The notes under the pieces are model-generated. The model made no database searches. It had not been told where the DNA came from and saw only the letters and a list, made by a program, of their open reading frames with translations. This document shows, one piece after another, positions 24,174 to 45,100 of a stretch of 64,000 nt of DNA. Each line of letters starts with the position of its first letter. The stretch's first letter is position 1. This DNA is from Hirundichthys speculiger (taxonomy: Eukaryota > Chordata > Actinopteri > Beloniformes > Exocoetidae), in NCBI GenBank assembly GCA_018398805.1, contig JAGFBZ010000182.1, positions 248,001-312,000 on the forward strand. Direction: 5' to 3'. The position numbers and the translations under genes are program-made.

Positions 24174-25322
24174 GATGAACCTTGGTGTTACATTCGTCCC
24201 ACTGTTAAAGGAAGGTTCTGGAGGTGAACCAAGTCCGGGTCTGTTACTGGACTTTCATCGGGGGAACCAGGACGGTTTTAACTGAGGCGGCTCTAAACTG
24301 GAACAGACGTCGGCCCGAAGTCTCCTGAGGAGGACGTGGACCGGAACCTGACCCGACTGCAACCCACAGATCCGTCTGATCTCCATCCAGGAGACTGAAA
24401 ACCATCCAGACTTTTAGTAGCTTTTTTATTTAAATTCTGTTACAGGTAAAAACTCCAGTTACGAAGCGACAACTAAACTCATGATGCAGTAAAACTTCCT
24501 TCTCGTCTCTGATTGGCTGAATTAAATCACCTGTAAACGGACGTCTGACGGGAGGACGGGAGACGTGCGTCTCTGCATGGCGTCCACAGATAAGACGCCC
24601 CCGCTGAGAGATACGAGTCCAGAGATAAAAGGTTCCACGGAAAAATGTTCCGCTGCAAACGTGACGTGGAAACGTTACTGCAAACAACCAGGATGTTAAA
24701 GAGATTAAAAAAATAAAAACGTTTTAGGAATGAAGCCTGAACGGCTGCTGGTTTCTGCAGCAGCTGTGAAAGAGAGACACCTGCTGGCCGACAGAGGAAC
24801 TGCAGCCCCTCTGAATACAGATTTATAAGGGGAAAACAAATCAAAGATGGGATTTTTCTTTTTTTAAACACATTCGCAGTCAGTTTATTTAATTTTTCTC
24901 TCCCTGTGACGGAAACTACAGGTTTAATCGCGGTGTTTTCAGCGTCTTTTATAACATTTAAACCCCAGATCCGCCTCCTCAGGTCGTTACCGAGGCGACG
25001 ACGTCCAGAACATCCGTCCAGCTCTGCCCGGAAGAAGTAAAAAAAAAAAAATCGCTCCACAAGGTTGTAAAACACTCCGGTTCCCATGATGCAACGCTCC
25101 TGTGGTCAACCGCAGACTCTGGTCCCGTTATTTTCCCGCCGGGGTCAATAAATCCGGAGGACACGAACAAAGACGTCCGTGAGACGCTGAGAAGACGACG
25201 GAGGTGTCGGAGAGACGAGGGAGGACGGGTCGACGTCCACGACTCCTTATCTCTCATAGTTTCATCCTCCACCCTCGTTCCTCCTGAGCCCCCCTCCTCC
25301 TCCTCCTCCTCACATCCCATCA
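24174..25322. other. PEX3 3' flank and likely 3' UTR
   Basis: No separate gene recognised. On the minus strand this is downstream of the PEX3 stop; the UTR probably ends near 24.88 or 24.42 kb. FUCA2, the next gene in human, was looked for and not seen. Confidence 0.4.
24884..24889 (-). terminator. pex3: PEX3 candidate polyadenylation signal
   Basis: AATAAA on the minus strand about 430 bp past the PEX3 stop. A second candidate lies at 24425-24430. The choice between them cannot be made from sequence alone. Confidence 0.35.
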
Positions 25323-32914
<7,592 letters not shown>

Positions 32915-33758
32915 CTTCGGGGACAGATGTGGTCACCAACCGAAACTGCTGGAAACGCTTTCAAATCTGGGCCCGCGACGTCAGGGACATGTTTATCTGA
33001 AGAGTTCCTGCTAGTTAGCGGCTAACACGCTAACACGCCGCCTGTCGGAGACGTCGGTCAAGGCGGAGAACTTCCGGTTGGCGATTTCAAAATAAAGCTT
33101 TCACCGACGTGTTGCTCAAGCCTCTCCCCCTTTTGTACTTACAAAACTTGCAAATTTACGGTAAAGAATATACAGTTTAACGAGGATCTTCGATTATACG
33201 GTTGTAGAAATAGATCACTGTTTGCTTATAACAAGTACAATTGTAGGTATCTTCTTATATTGTGTATTATTTATACATTATAAGTGTAATTTAACTAAAT
33301 GTGCTCCTTTCTCTTGGCTTAAGAATCGGTCCCCCCAGAAATGTTTGTGCACACCTGTGCAGTTCAATAAAGCTATTCAAGCTATATGTAAGGATATATT
33401 TATTTTAATTAATATTAAACTAAATTCCCGTGACTCTAAGCTAAATTAATTCTATGAATTTAACAGTTCAAACATTCATCAACTGAGAATATACCTAAAT
33501 CTATCTAATTAAAGTGAATATGATATCAGATTTCTTTTTTCAATAAAACGTTTAGCTGTAGGTGTGCTTTTATTGCACAGGAAGACTTCCTCTTCGTCCG
33601 TCACGTGGGGTAGCGGTCCGTCCAATATTATCGTCCCCCCTCTCGGTGCCAGTGTGAGCGGCGCACGTTTCAACAGAGGAAACTACATCAAATAAGTCCA
33701 CAAACAGCCCGTAAAGTCCAACTTTAAGTCCCAGTAAAGTGAAGGAGGAGCAGCCGCG
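32915..33758. promoter_or_regulatory. Divergent PEX3/ADAT2 promoter interval
   Basis: 844 bp separate the two start codons, which point away from each other. The PEX3 side (about 32915-33110) is GC-richer and has an ETS-like CTTCCGG near 33071. The ADAT2 side has a CACGTG E-box near 33604. The middle (about 33120-33560) is AT-rich and shows no gene. Head-to-head PEX3/ADAT2 is also the human arrangement, so a bidirectional promoter is inferred from position; no start site can be read directly. Confidence 0.6.
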
Positions 33759-36583
<2,825 letters not shown>

Positions 36584-36638
36584 GGTCCAGAAGAATTAAT
36601 TAATGTCCAACATCGTCTCCCCATTTATAGATTTTTAT

Positions 36639-36644
36639 AATAAA
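36639..36644 (+). terminator. adat2: ADAT2 polyadenylation signal AATAAA
   Basis: A canonical AATAAA lies 56 bp after the ADAT2 stop codon. The 14 bp-type tandem array begins about 75 bp further on, so the 3' UTR is probably very short. Confidence 0.6.
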
Positions 36645-36717
36645 AACATTTTAACCTCTAAAATAAGAGCATATGTGTAGTTTGTGTGTTTCAAAGACTC
36701 TTGAGTTTCCTGCTGAG

Positions 36718-37970
36718 TTAGAGGTTAGGAGTTAGGAACTAGGAGTTAGGAACTAGGAGTTAGTGGTTAGGAGTTAGGAACTAGGAGTTAGGAACTAGGA
36801 GTTAGTGGTTAGGAGTTAGGAACTAGGAGTTAGGAACTAGGAACTAGGAGTTAGTGGTTAGGAGTTAGGAACTAGGAACTAGGAACTAGGAGTTAGGAAG
36901 TTAAGGGTTAGGAACTAGGAGTTAGTGGTTAGGATGTTAGGAAAGTTAGGAACTAGGAGATAGGAGTAGGAGTTAGGAAGTTAGGGTTAGGAACTAGGAG
37001 TTAGTGGTTAGGATGTTAGGAACTAGGAGTTAGGGTTAGGACTAGGTTAGGAGTTAGGATAGGAGTTAGGAGTTAGGAACTAGGAGTTAGGGTTAGGAAC
37101 TTTGGGTTAGGAGTTAGAGTTTAGGAGTTAGGATTAGGACTAGGAGTTTAGGAACTAGGAGATAGGTTAGGAAACTAGGAGTTAGGAACTAGTTAAGGGT
37201 TAGGGTAGGAACTAGGAGTTAGTGGTTAAGGGTTAGGAACTAGGAGTTAGGATTAGGGTTAGGATAGTTAGGAACTAGGAGTTAGGAGTTAAGGGTTAGG
37301 AACTAGGAGTTAGTGGTTAGGATGTTAGGAACTAGGAGATAGGAGTTAGGAATGAGGAGATAGGAACTAGGAGTTAGGAAGTTAGGGTTAGGAACTAGGG
37401 TTAGGTTAGGAGTTAGGAGGGTTAGTGGTTAGGAGTTAGGAACTAGGAGTTAGGTTAGTTAGGAACTAGGAGTAGGAGTTAGTTAGGTTAGGAGTTAGGA
37501 ACTAGGAGTTAGTGGTTAGGATGTTAGGAACTAGGAGATAGGAGTTAGGAAGGAGTTAGGAGTTAGGAGTAGGAGTTAGTAGGAGTTAGGAACTAGGAGT
37601 AGGGTTAGGACTAGGAGTTAGGAGGGTTAGGAACTAGGAGTTAGTGGTTAGGAGTTAGGAGGAGTTAGGAGTTAGGAATTTAGGAACTAGGAGTTAGGAG
37701 TTAGTTAGGAACTAGGAGTTAGGAGTTAGGTTAGGAACTAGGAGTTAGTGGTTAAGGGTTAGGAACTAGGAGTTAGTGGTTAGGATGTTAGGAACTAGGA
37801 GATAGGAGTTAGGAACTAGGAGTTAGGAGTTAAGGGTTAGGAACTAGGAGTTAGGAGTTAAGGGTTAGGAACTAGGAGTTAGGAACTAGAAATTAGAAGT
37901 TAAGGGTTAGGAACTAGGAGTTAGAGGTTAGAATGTTAGGAACTAGGAACTAGGAGTTAGTGGTTATAGA
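36718..37970 (+). repeat. Irregular minisatellite based on TTAGGAACTAGGAG
   Basis: Core 14 bp phrase with many shortened and expanded units (AGTGGTTAGGA, AAGGGTTAGG, AGATAGGAG). The array is far less homogeneous than the others in this window. It starts right after the ADAT2 polyadenylation signal. Confidence 0.9.
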
Positions 37971-38619
37971 AAAAGACCTGCAGAGTTTGTTTCCAGATGT
38001 TGAGCAGGTGAAACACAGATACAACGAAGAATATTTGAGATATGGATTTAATTATCTTGAAGTCAAAGGTCAGTGATGGTTATTCAGATAAAACTATATA
38101 TTTTGAGTTATTTTGAAACTACTGCTCAGTGGTTGAACTGTTTTATTTCATGTTTGTGGATGTTGAGTCTGTTAAAAAGGCTGAAGTTACTGAAGTGAAG
38201 TGTTTTGGATTTATTTAAAATGCAGCTAATTGAGCATCAAAGGGAATATTTCCCATTTGAAGCCATTTTCTTTCACCAGTAAACTTATTTTTTTGTGTTG
38301 ACATCCTGTGATATTCTATTCTACTATCTCTGATTTAAACTGCACGATCTTTTTATTTAATAAATTAGAGAAGTTGTAAATGTTCCTTGATTTGGGTCAC
38401 GGCTCGTCATTAAGGGTGATGGTGGGTCTTGAACCCAGACCAGTTCAGAACCACTGGTTTAGAACATCTCAGACCGAAGCTGCAGGTCTCCAGTCCTCCA
38501 CATCTGGATCTTCTGCTTCACCGGCTGCAGCTGCAGGAACCGTCTCCCGCGCTCGTGCCTCCGTTTTTATTTTCATTTTTCTTTTTTTTATTTTAATGTT
38601 TATCTAACAGGGACGATAC
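37971..38619. other. Non-coding stretch, no gene seen
   Basis: AT-rich intergenic sequence between ADAT2 and the CpG-rich block. Confidence 0.5.
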
Positions 38620-39020
38620 AACACTGTCACAAAGTTTCTCCTCAGAGACCACTGCGCTGAACGCGCGCTGCTGCCGTCGCTCACGCGGAAGCTGCTGCTG
38701 TCAAACCAACAGAGCGACACTTCCGGTGTCGTTTTCCTGAGCGCGAGGCGCGAACAGACCGCGGCTGCTCCGCCGCTTCCTCTCAGACACACAAGCCGCC
38801 GCCCCCGGAGGCGCGCGTGTGTGTGTATGACTGCTGGAGCGCCTGCAGCCGCGGGCGGCTGGAAGGGCGCGCGAGCGCGGCCCGTATGGGCTGTGCGCGC
38901 GGTCGCCGGTGGGCTCCGGTGGTCCCGGTGTCGCGTCCGCGCCCCCGGAGCGACGGTAGACGTTCAAACTCCCGGGAAACGTCTGTGTTTAAGTTGTTCT
39001 GGCCCGTTTTTTAGTGTCTG
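38620..39020. promoter_or_regulatory. Orphan CpG-rich block between ADAT2 and AIG1
   Basis: A sharply bounded stretch dense in CG and GCGC (for example GCGCGCGAGCGCGG near 38868-38881) with ETS-like ACTTCCGG near 38720. Both neighbouring genes end towards it, so it is not the promoter of either. Open frames inside have no recognisable domain. Confidence 0.5.
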
Positions 39021-39620
39021 ACGTCACTTCCTTCCGGTCCTCTTCCTTCCTGCTTTTAGCGGTTGAGAGCTTCCTTCCTTCCTTCCTTCCTCCCTTCCTT
39101 CCTTAACCACTTCCTTCCTGCCTTAACCACTTCCTTCCTTTGTTTTTTCTCTACATTTTTTCTTCTTAATCGTTTTTCACACTGAACTTCCTTCCCTTCT
39201 TTTCTCTACTTTCATTTTTCATTCCAACCGTCACTTTTTCTGATCGTTTTCTTGACTCTTTTCATTTCCTCGTTCTTCTAAAGTTAGTTCCCGCTCTTTT
39301 AATCCGATATTATTTTTATCGTTATCAGAATCAAGGTTTTAGCATCAGAAAAATACAACCAAGAACAAAAAATAACATATATTTATATATATATTTTCTG
39401 TTTGACTGATCTTTTCATGAATGAATCAGCAGCAGCTGCTCACGTGCATCAGCATGAAAACACATAAACACAACGCCAAGAGGGAACAACATCAGCTGTG
39501 GTTTTAGAGAAGGAACGTGTGCAGCATGTCCATTTAAAAAAATAAAGAGTTGTAAAAGCATTTACAAACAATCTGGAGTCAGAAAGTTTATTCACAAGAG
39601 GAAAACCTTCTTTCACTTAT

Positions 39621-39690
39621 TTATATTATATTATATTATATTATATTATATTATATTATATTATATTATATTATATTATATTATATTATA
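39621..39690 (+). repeat. TTATA pentanucleotide microsatellite, 14 copies
   Basis: Perfect TTATA tandem run of 70 bp. Confidence 0.95.
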
Positions 39691-39729
39691 GTAAGACTGG
39701 AGTACTTGTTGTTTTTAATGACTCAGTCA

Positions 39730-40240
39730 AACAGATAAACATCCTTTTCTTAAATAAAATAGTTTTTGGTAAGAAATCCACACTTTTGTCGTAAAATCTG
39801 AAATTTCATATTTAACTTCACGTCGAATTTTTGTTTTTAAAAAAAAAAATCGAAAATTTTTGTTGAAAATTTTGGAAATTTTGCAATTTTGTTGTAAAAA
39901 GCGCATTTTTCTCATGAAATCTCCAGTTTCCTAAAATCACGATTTTTTTGTTGTAAAATCATGAATTTGGTTGAATCAGAACTTTTTTTTTTCGTAAAGA
40001 AGCAACTTTTTTTCATAAAAATGACAATTTTCTCCAAAAAATCGAAAACTCGATAAAATTTCTGTGATAAAATATTGACTTTCACAAAATCTCATCTCCT
40101 TTTTTTTTTTTTAACATAAATGTCTGGCTTTCTGTGGAGAAATCAACATTTTTTTGTAAAAGTATGACTTCTACGATGTTGTAAAAAAGCTAATTTTGTA
40201 TAATTGTGATTTTAGGGCGTAAAACTACAACATTACGTTG
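39730..40240. repeat. Degenerate AT-rich repeat, second locus
   Basis: Irregular phrases such as TTTTGTTGTAAAATCA, in the style of the 20.6 kb locus. No regular period. Confidence 0.5.
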
Positions 40241-40264
40241 TAAAACCAGGACCAGCGTTTCAGC

Positions 40265-40325
40265 AGACACACTGTCGGGCATGGCGGTGGAGGTGTCATG
40301 ATCCGGGGTTGTAGCTGGGTGCTTT
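40265..40325 (+). mobile_element. Tc1/mariner-like transposase fragment
   Basis: Plus strand from 40280 reads HGGGGVMIRGCSW, resembling the HGGGSIMVWGCF block of Tc1 transposases. There is no intact frame. It is also overlapped by a minus-strand open frame (40561-40190) of unknown meaning. Confidence 0.45.
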
Positions 40326-40869
40326 TCAGTGTTCGGTGGGTAAAAGCGAGGCAGCTGCTGGACTGTGGGGGTACTTGGGATTACCCACAGGCTCGTCTCA
40401 GACAGTAGCTGCAGGACGTTCTCACGCGTCGCCTCGCTAACGTGTTCAGGAGGTGGCGCGGCGGCGGCGTCTCCCTGACGGCGAGTCAGAACTGGTGTTG
40501 GTGAGTCCGCGGTCACAGCAGAGGAGGAAGTTGATGGTTGTGGGGAGTTAACAGGAAACATGGCGGTTATTTACTGTTCACTTCTCGTGGCTCCGCCCCC
40601 CTGATCCTCCTGGAGAACCTGCGTCCTCAGTTACCAGACGGCTCCTTCACTGACTGTTTAACCTCCATCTTGTCGTTCACGCCTCCTTTTGTTTTAGCGC
40701 CGTTCCGCTTTCGTTCGTAGAGCTTCAGTTCCTCCTTTCGTTCCTCTGGACAGCTGCTCTCTGTTCCCGTCTCACATTTAAAGCAGCAGTTGTTTGATGT
40801 TTGGGTTTCCATGGTGACGGCACTTTGGCTCCGCCCTGAATGATCCCGAGGTCGTGACGTCATGTTGGG

Positions 40870-41350
40870 CGGTTATTTAAGGACATAAATACTTATTTCA
40901 TGTCAAAGTTCATGATTTTACCACAAACTATTGCGTCGCATTATAGGATATAAAGTTGCAGTTAAACAAAAACGTTCCTTTTCGTGACACAATTAAAGTT
41001 ATAATTTACAAATTTTGTAATTTGTAAAAAATAAATTTGACAAAAATATTATTTCATAATATATGGATATAAATATATGCATAAAATATATTATTTCAAC
41101 AAAAACTTGCAAAAATGCTGAAAATTCACGATTTTACAGCAGAAATTCTTGATTTTTAGGACAAAAAGCTGCAGTGACGTTAATTTCACAATTTAAGGAC
41201 GTAAAGTCACAATTTTATGTCAAAACGTTGCAAAAGTTGATATTTTACTACAGAAAGCTGTGATATGAAGCTTAAAGGTTTTAAAGGTGAAATGTGATGA
41301 TTGATCTGATAAAAGCTTCACTTTTACAACAAAATTCAGTTTCAGGAGTT
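40870..41350. repeat. Degenerate AT-rich repeat, third locus
   Basis: Phrases such as CAATTTTATGTCAAAACGTT and AAAGTTGATATTTTAC, same style as the other loci. Possibly one array with 39730-40240, split by the Tc1-like piece. Confidence 0.5.
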
Positions 41351-41756
41351 TTGCTTTTTTATAGGAAAAAGTCACAGTTAAAAAAAAAAACCAAAGAACT
41401 AATTTACCAAAGAACCAAACACAGATTTCTCTGGTTGTGTGATCAGTTTACAGCCCTCCTGTTCTTTCTCTCATTCCTGACATTTCTCTTATTTATTTCT
41501 TTCATCTCTCATTCCTCTTAAATCTCTTATAACTCTCTCATTCCTCTTATTTCTGTTATATCTCTTATTTCTTAAGTTGAAGCAGGAAGCTGAGACACGA
41601 CAGCAGAAGAAAGAAGAGACTCAGGTGTTGTTTTCAGGGACAGGGCGCCCCCCAGCGGCCATCTAAGGAACTGCACCTCCATGATGAAGAGCTCTTCACC
41701 TCCATTCATGTTCAGAAGAGGAAGAACGTTTCACTCGACACGCCGCTTTCATCTCT

Positions 41757-41762
41757 TTTATT
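41757..41762 (-). terminator. aig1: AIG1 candidate polyadenylation signal
   Basis: TTTATT on the plus strand (AATAAA on minus), about 410 bp downstream of the AIG1 stop. It is the first clear signal after the last exon that I noticed. Confidence 0.4.
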
Positions 41763-41899
41763 TCCAACCTCACATGTAGTGACACTGATGATGAATAATT
41801 AATAATAATTAATAATAATTATGTTTAATGCTCAACAGATTATTGACATTCAGGAGCGTCTGCAGAAGCTCAGCAGAAAAGCAGACGACGTCCATGTTT

Positions 41900-41962
41900 C
41901 CTTCCCTGTGTGTGTATGTGCGTGCGTGCATGCGTGTGTGTGCGTACATGTGTGTGTGTTCA
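41900..41962 (+). repeat. TG-rich microsatellite downstream of AIG1
   Basis: Interrupted TG/CG dinucleotide run in the presumed AIG1 3' UTR. Confidence 0.75.
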
Positions 41963-42170
41963 GCGTTTATGTTGTAGATGTTTGATCCAGATTCGACACA
42001 AACATAAACAACAGAGAAGCTGCTGGTTCCTGGTCGGAGCTTCATTGGTTTTAACGTCGGTACAGTTCACAGGTCTTTTGTTCCAGAGGTCACTTTGTTT
42101 GGGTTCTTGCTGTCCTGAGTGGGCGGGGCAAGACTCGTCTTCTGAAGCTGATTGGCCGTCGGGGAGGAGG

Positions 42171-45100
42171 TCACTCACCTTTGACCTTTTCTGGGAAGAA
42201 GAGACAGAAAGAACGATTAATGCTCAGAGGAGAGATGGAGAGTCGTTTCTCGCTGTTTGCAGACTGCTTAGATGCACAGGGGCCCCCAGGGAGCCACCAG
42301 AGGCCCCCTGGGGGTCACTAAGGGGGGGCACAAGGGGCCTCCAGGGGCCACCAGAAGGCCACCAGGGGACCACCAGGGGGGCACCAGGGGCCTCCAGGGG
42401 GCCACCAGGGGCCTCCAGGGGACCACCAGGGGCCTCCAGGGGCCACCAGGGGCCTCCAGGGGCCTCCAGGGGGCCACCAGGGCATCCAGGGGACCACCAG
42501 GGGCCACCAGGGGCCTCCAGGGGACCACCAGGGACCACCAGGGGCCACCAGGGGACCACCAGGGGCCACCAGGGGCCTCCAGGGGGCCACCAGTGGGCCA
42601 CCAGAGCATCCAGGGGACCACCAGGGGCCTCCAGGGGGCCACCAGGGGCCTCCAGGGGGCCACCAGAGCATCCAGGGGACCACCAGGAGCCACCAGGGGA
42701 CCACCAGGGGCCTCCAGGGACCACCAGGGGCCTCCAGGGGCCACCAGGGACCACCAGGGGCCACCAGGGGACCACCAGGGGACCACCAGGGGCCTCCAGG
42801 GGGCCACCAGAGCATCCAGGGGACCACCAGGAGCCACCAGGGGACCACCAGGGGCCTCCAGGGGACCACCAGGGGCCTCCAGGGGCCACCAGGGACCACC
42901 AGGGGCCACCAGGGGACCACCAGGGGACCACCAGGGGCCTCCAGGGGACCACCAGGGGCCTCCAGGGGCCACCAGGGACCACCAGGGGCCACCAGGGGAC
43001 CACCAGGGGACCAAATAATAAAGGAGAAATAAAGCGAGCAGCCTTGATCTCATCACAGCAGACGACAGACTGAACTGAGCTCTTCAATGATCCTGCAGAT
43101 GAACATCATCTGTTTCTGTCAGGATTCTAAAAGTCTGAATTTCAGATTTTTGTTTCCACATTAACGAAGTCAAAGGTTTTCTGTCACGTGTTTGTGAGTT
43201 CAGAAACCCAGAAATGATGAGACCGCCTTATGAGGATGAGTTCAGTTTCCTTTTTCACATTTCTGACTTTACGAGCCGCAAAACGTATTTGACCCGTAAA
43301 ATGAAGATAACAGAGTGTGAAGTTTTATATCTAGTTATTCTGTATTCAGAGGGATTTGAATCTACTCAAAAGCTTATTCCTAGTATGTTTGGCAGTTTTT
43401 AAAGTTTTTAATGCTAAAGGTCATTTCCAATTTTTTTGTCATCCACTGTAAAAGAGCTATAGTTTGTTGCATTTATGAAATTATAGAACAAATAGAAAAC
43501 TGTTAACATTTTACTGCTGTTTTTACCTGTTATAACAAAGGAAAGGTATCAGGTAGAACCCCTCCAGAGGTCCAGGTTCGCCCCCCCAGCCACGTACCTG
43601 TGTGAGGAGGGTCCCAGATGTAGCTGTTGAGGATCTCCCCGAGGACGTAGAGGATGCAGACCGCCGCCATCATGGCGCTGAAGAAGGCGACTCGAGCCAG
43701 CGGAGCGATGCGCTCCAGCACCGGGTAGACCCACACACCTGTCACCTGGTGGACCCAGCACGTCCTGCGTGGGCACAGACGGGTCAGATTAGAACCAGAG
43801 AGCCTTTTACGGTCAGGTGACCGTTTCTGATCCACCTGGACGACTCAACGTTCCCGTGGCGGCTGTGTTTCAGTGCTAACGTCCCGTTACCACAGAGCTG
43901 CAGTCACCGCGGGAACAACTAAAATAATAATAATATTTAATTATTATTAATATTATTATTAAAATATCCAGAAGACGGTTCTGAACTGGAAGATGAAAAC
44001 TCTGGAGCCATTTATAAAAGAACAGCCTCTAATCTCATTAATATTTTTAACATTAGAATTTTTTTATCCATTTATTCTTTTTTTTTTCAACCTAGGGTAG
44101 AGTAGCATTTATTTTTTAATATTTTTTAAATGTTTATTATTTTTTTAATTATGTTAAAATTTAATTTAATTCCGTTTTTAATTAATATTTTTTATTTTTA
44201 ATGGGCTTAACTTTTTTTTTTAGTCAATTAAAGGCTTATTTATCAGTCTTATATTTATTTAATTTAATTTAATTTAATTATTATATTTTATTTTATTTTA
44301 GCCACTAGTTTGGGAGGAAAAGATGTGTAATAATAATTTCTGATTTCTTTAGGTTCTCTTAAACCTCATTAAGAGGGTCAACGTGGGCCTGGAAGGTAGA
44401 AAGCTCTAGAACAAAGCTGGAGTTTAAAAAAAATAAATCAAAATTATGTAAATATCAGAAATGATCTGAAAGAGTTTCCTTTGATCAAATTCACAAGATG
44501 ATGGAGTCTGTTCGTCTGTCGACTCCTAAAACCAGCAATAAGAGAGTGAACTGAGGATAAAAGGTTAGAACTGGATCAACTGATATTTGATGTTGTTTAA
44601 AGGATTAAAATAAAGCAGGTAATTTAATAAACTGGTTACCAGAGGATGTATCCCAGACCGAAGCAGCACACCGCCGCCAGACCCCACGACCTCCCGGGAT
44701 ACTTGTGGCGGGTGGTCCGCATCTCGATGATGATGAACGGGAGGACGGTGGTGTGCTGAGGGAAGAGAAACAGAGGGAGGAGGTTAAAAGAGAAAACCTG
44801 AAAATACACAGCAGTCGTTTCTGGGGGGTCTGCGGGGGTTTATGTGGCTTTAATGGAAAAGCTGGGACGCTGGAATTAAAGTTAGAGTCAACAGAAGCCT
44901 GGCTGAAATCAGAAACACATCTTAAAACGCATTAAAATACAGGAAAGACTAAGTTGTAATGAGAGACGTTGGCAGCTTGAGAAACGGAGCCATCTGGTGG
45001 CGACCAGGAGGAACTGCAGCTCCATGACGGAGACGAGAAAACATGAAAACGCCAGTTAAATCACGACAAAATCACCTCTAAATCATTATAAAATCACCTC

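Noticed and set aside
1..25300. FUCA2, expected next to PEX3 from human gene order
   Set aside because: I found no fucosidase motifs on either strand in this part of the window; it may lie outside or have moved.
41910..43087. A collagen-like Gly-Pro-Pro frame of 387 codons and its opposite-strand partners
   Set aside because: They are products of the GC-rich array in AIG1 intron 5, with no signal peptide or collagen domain ends.
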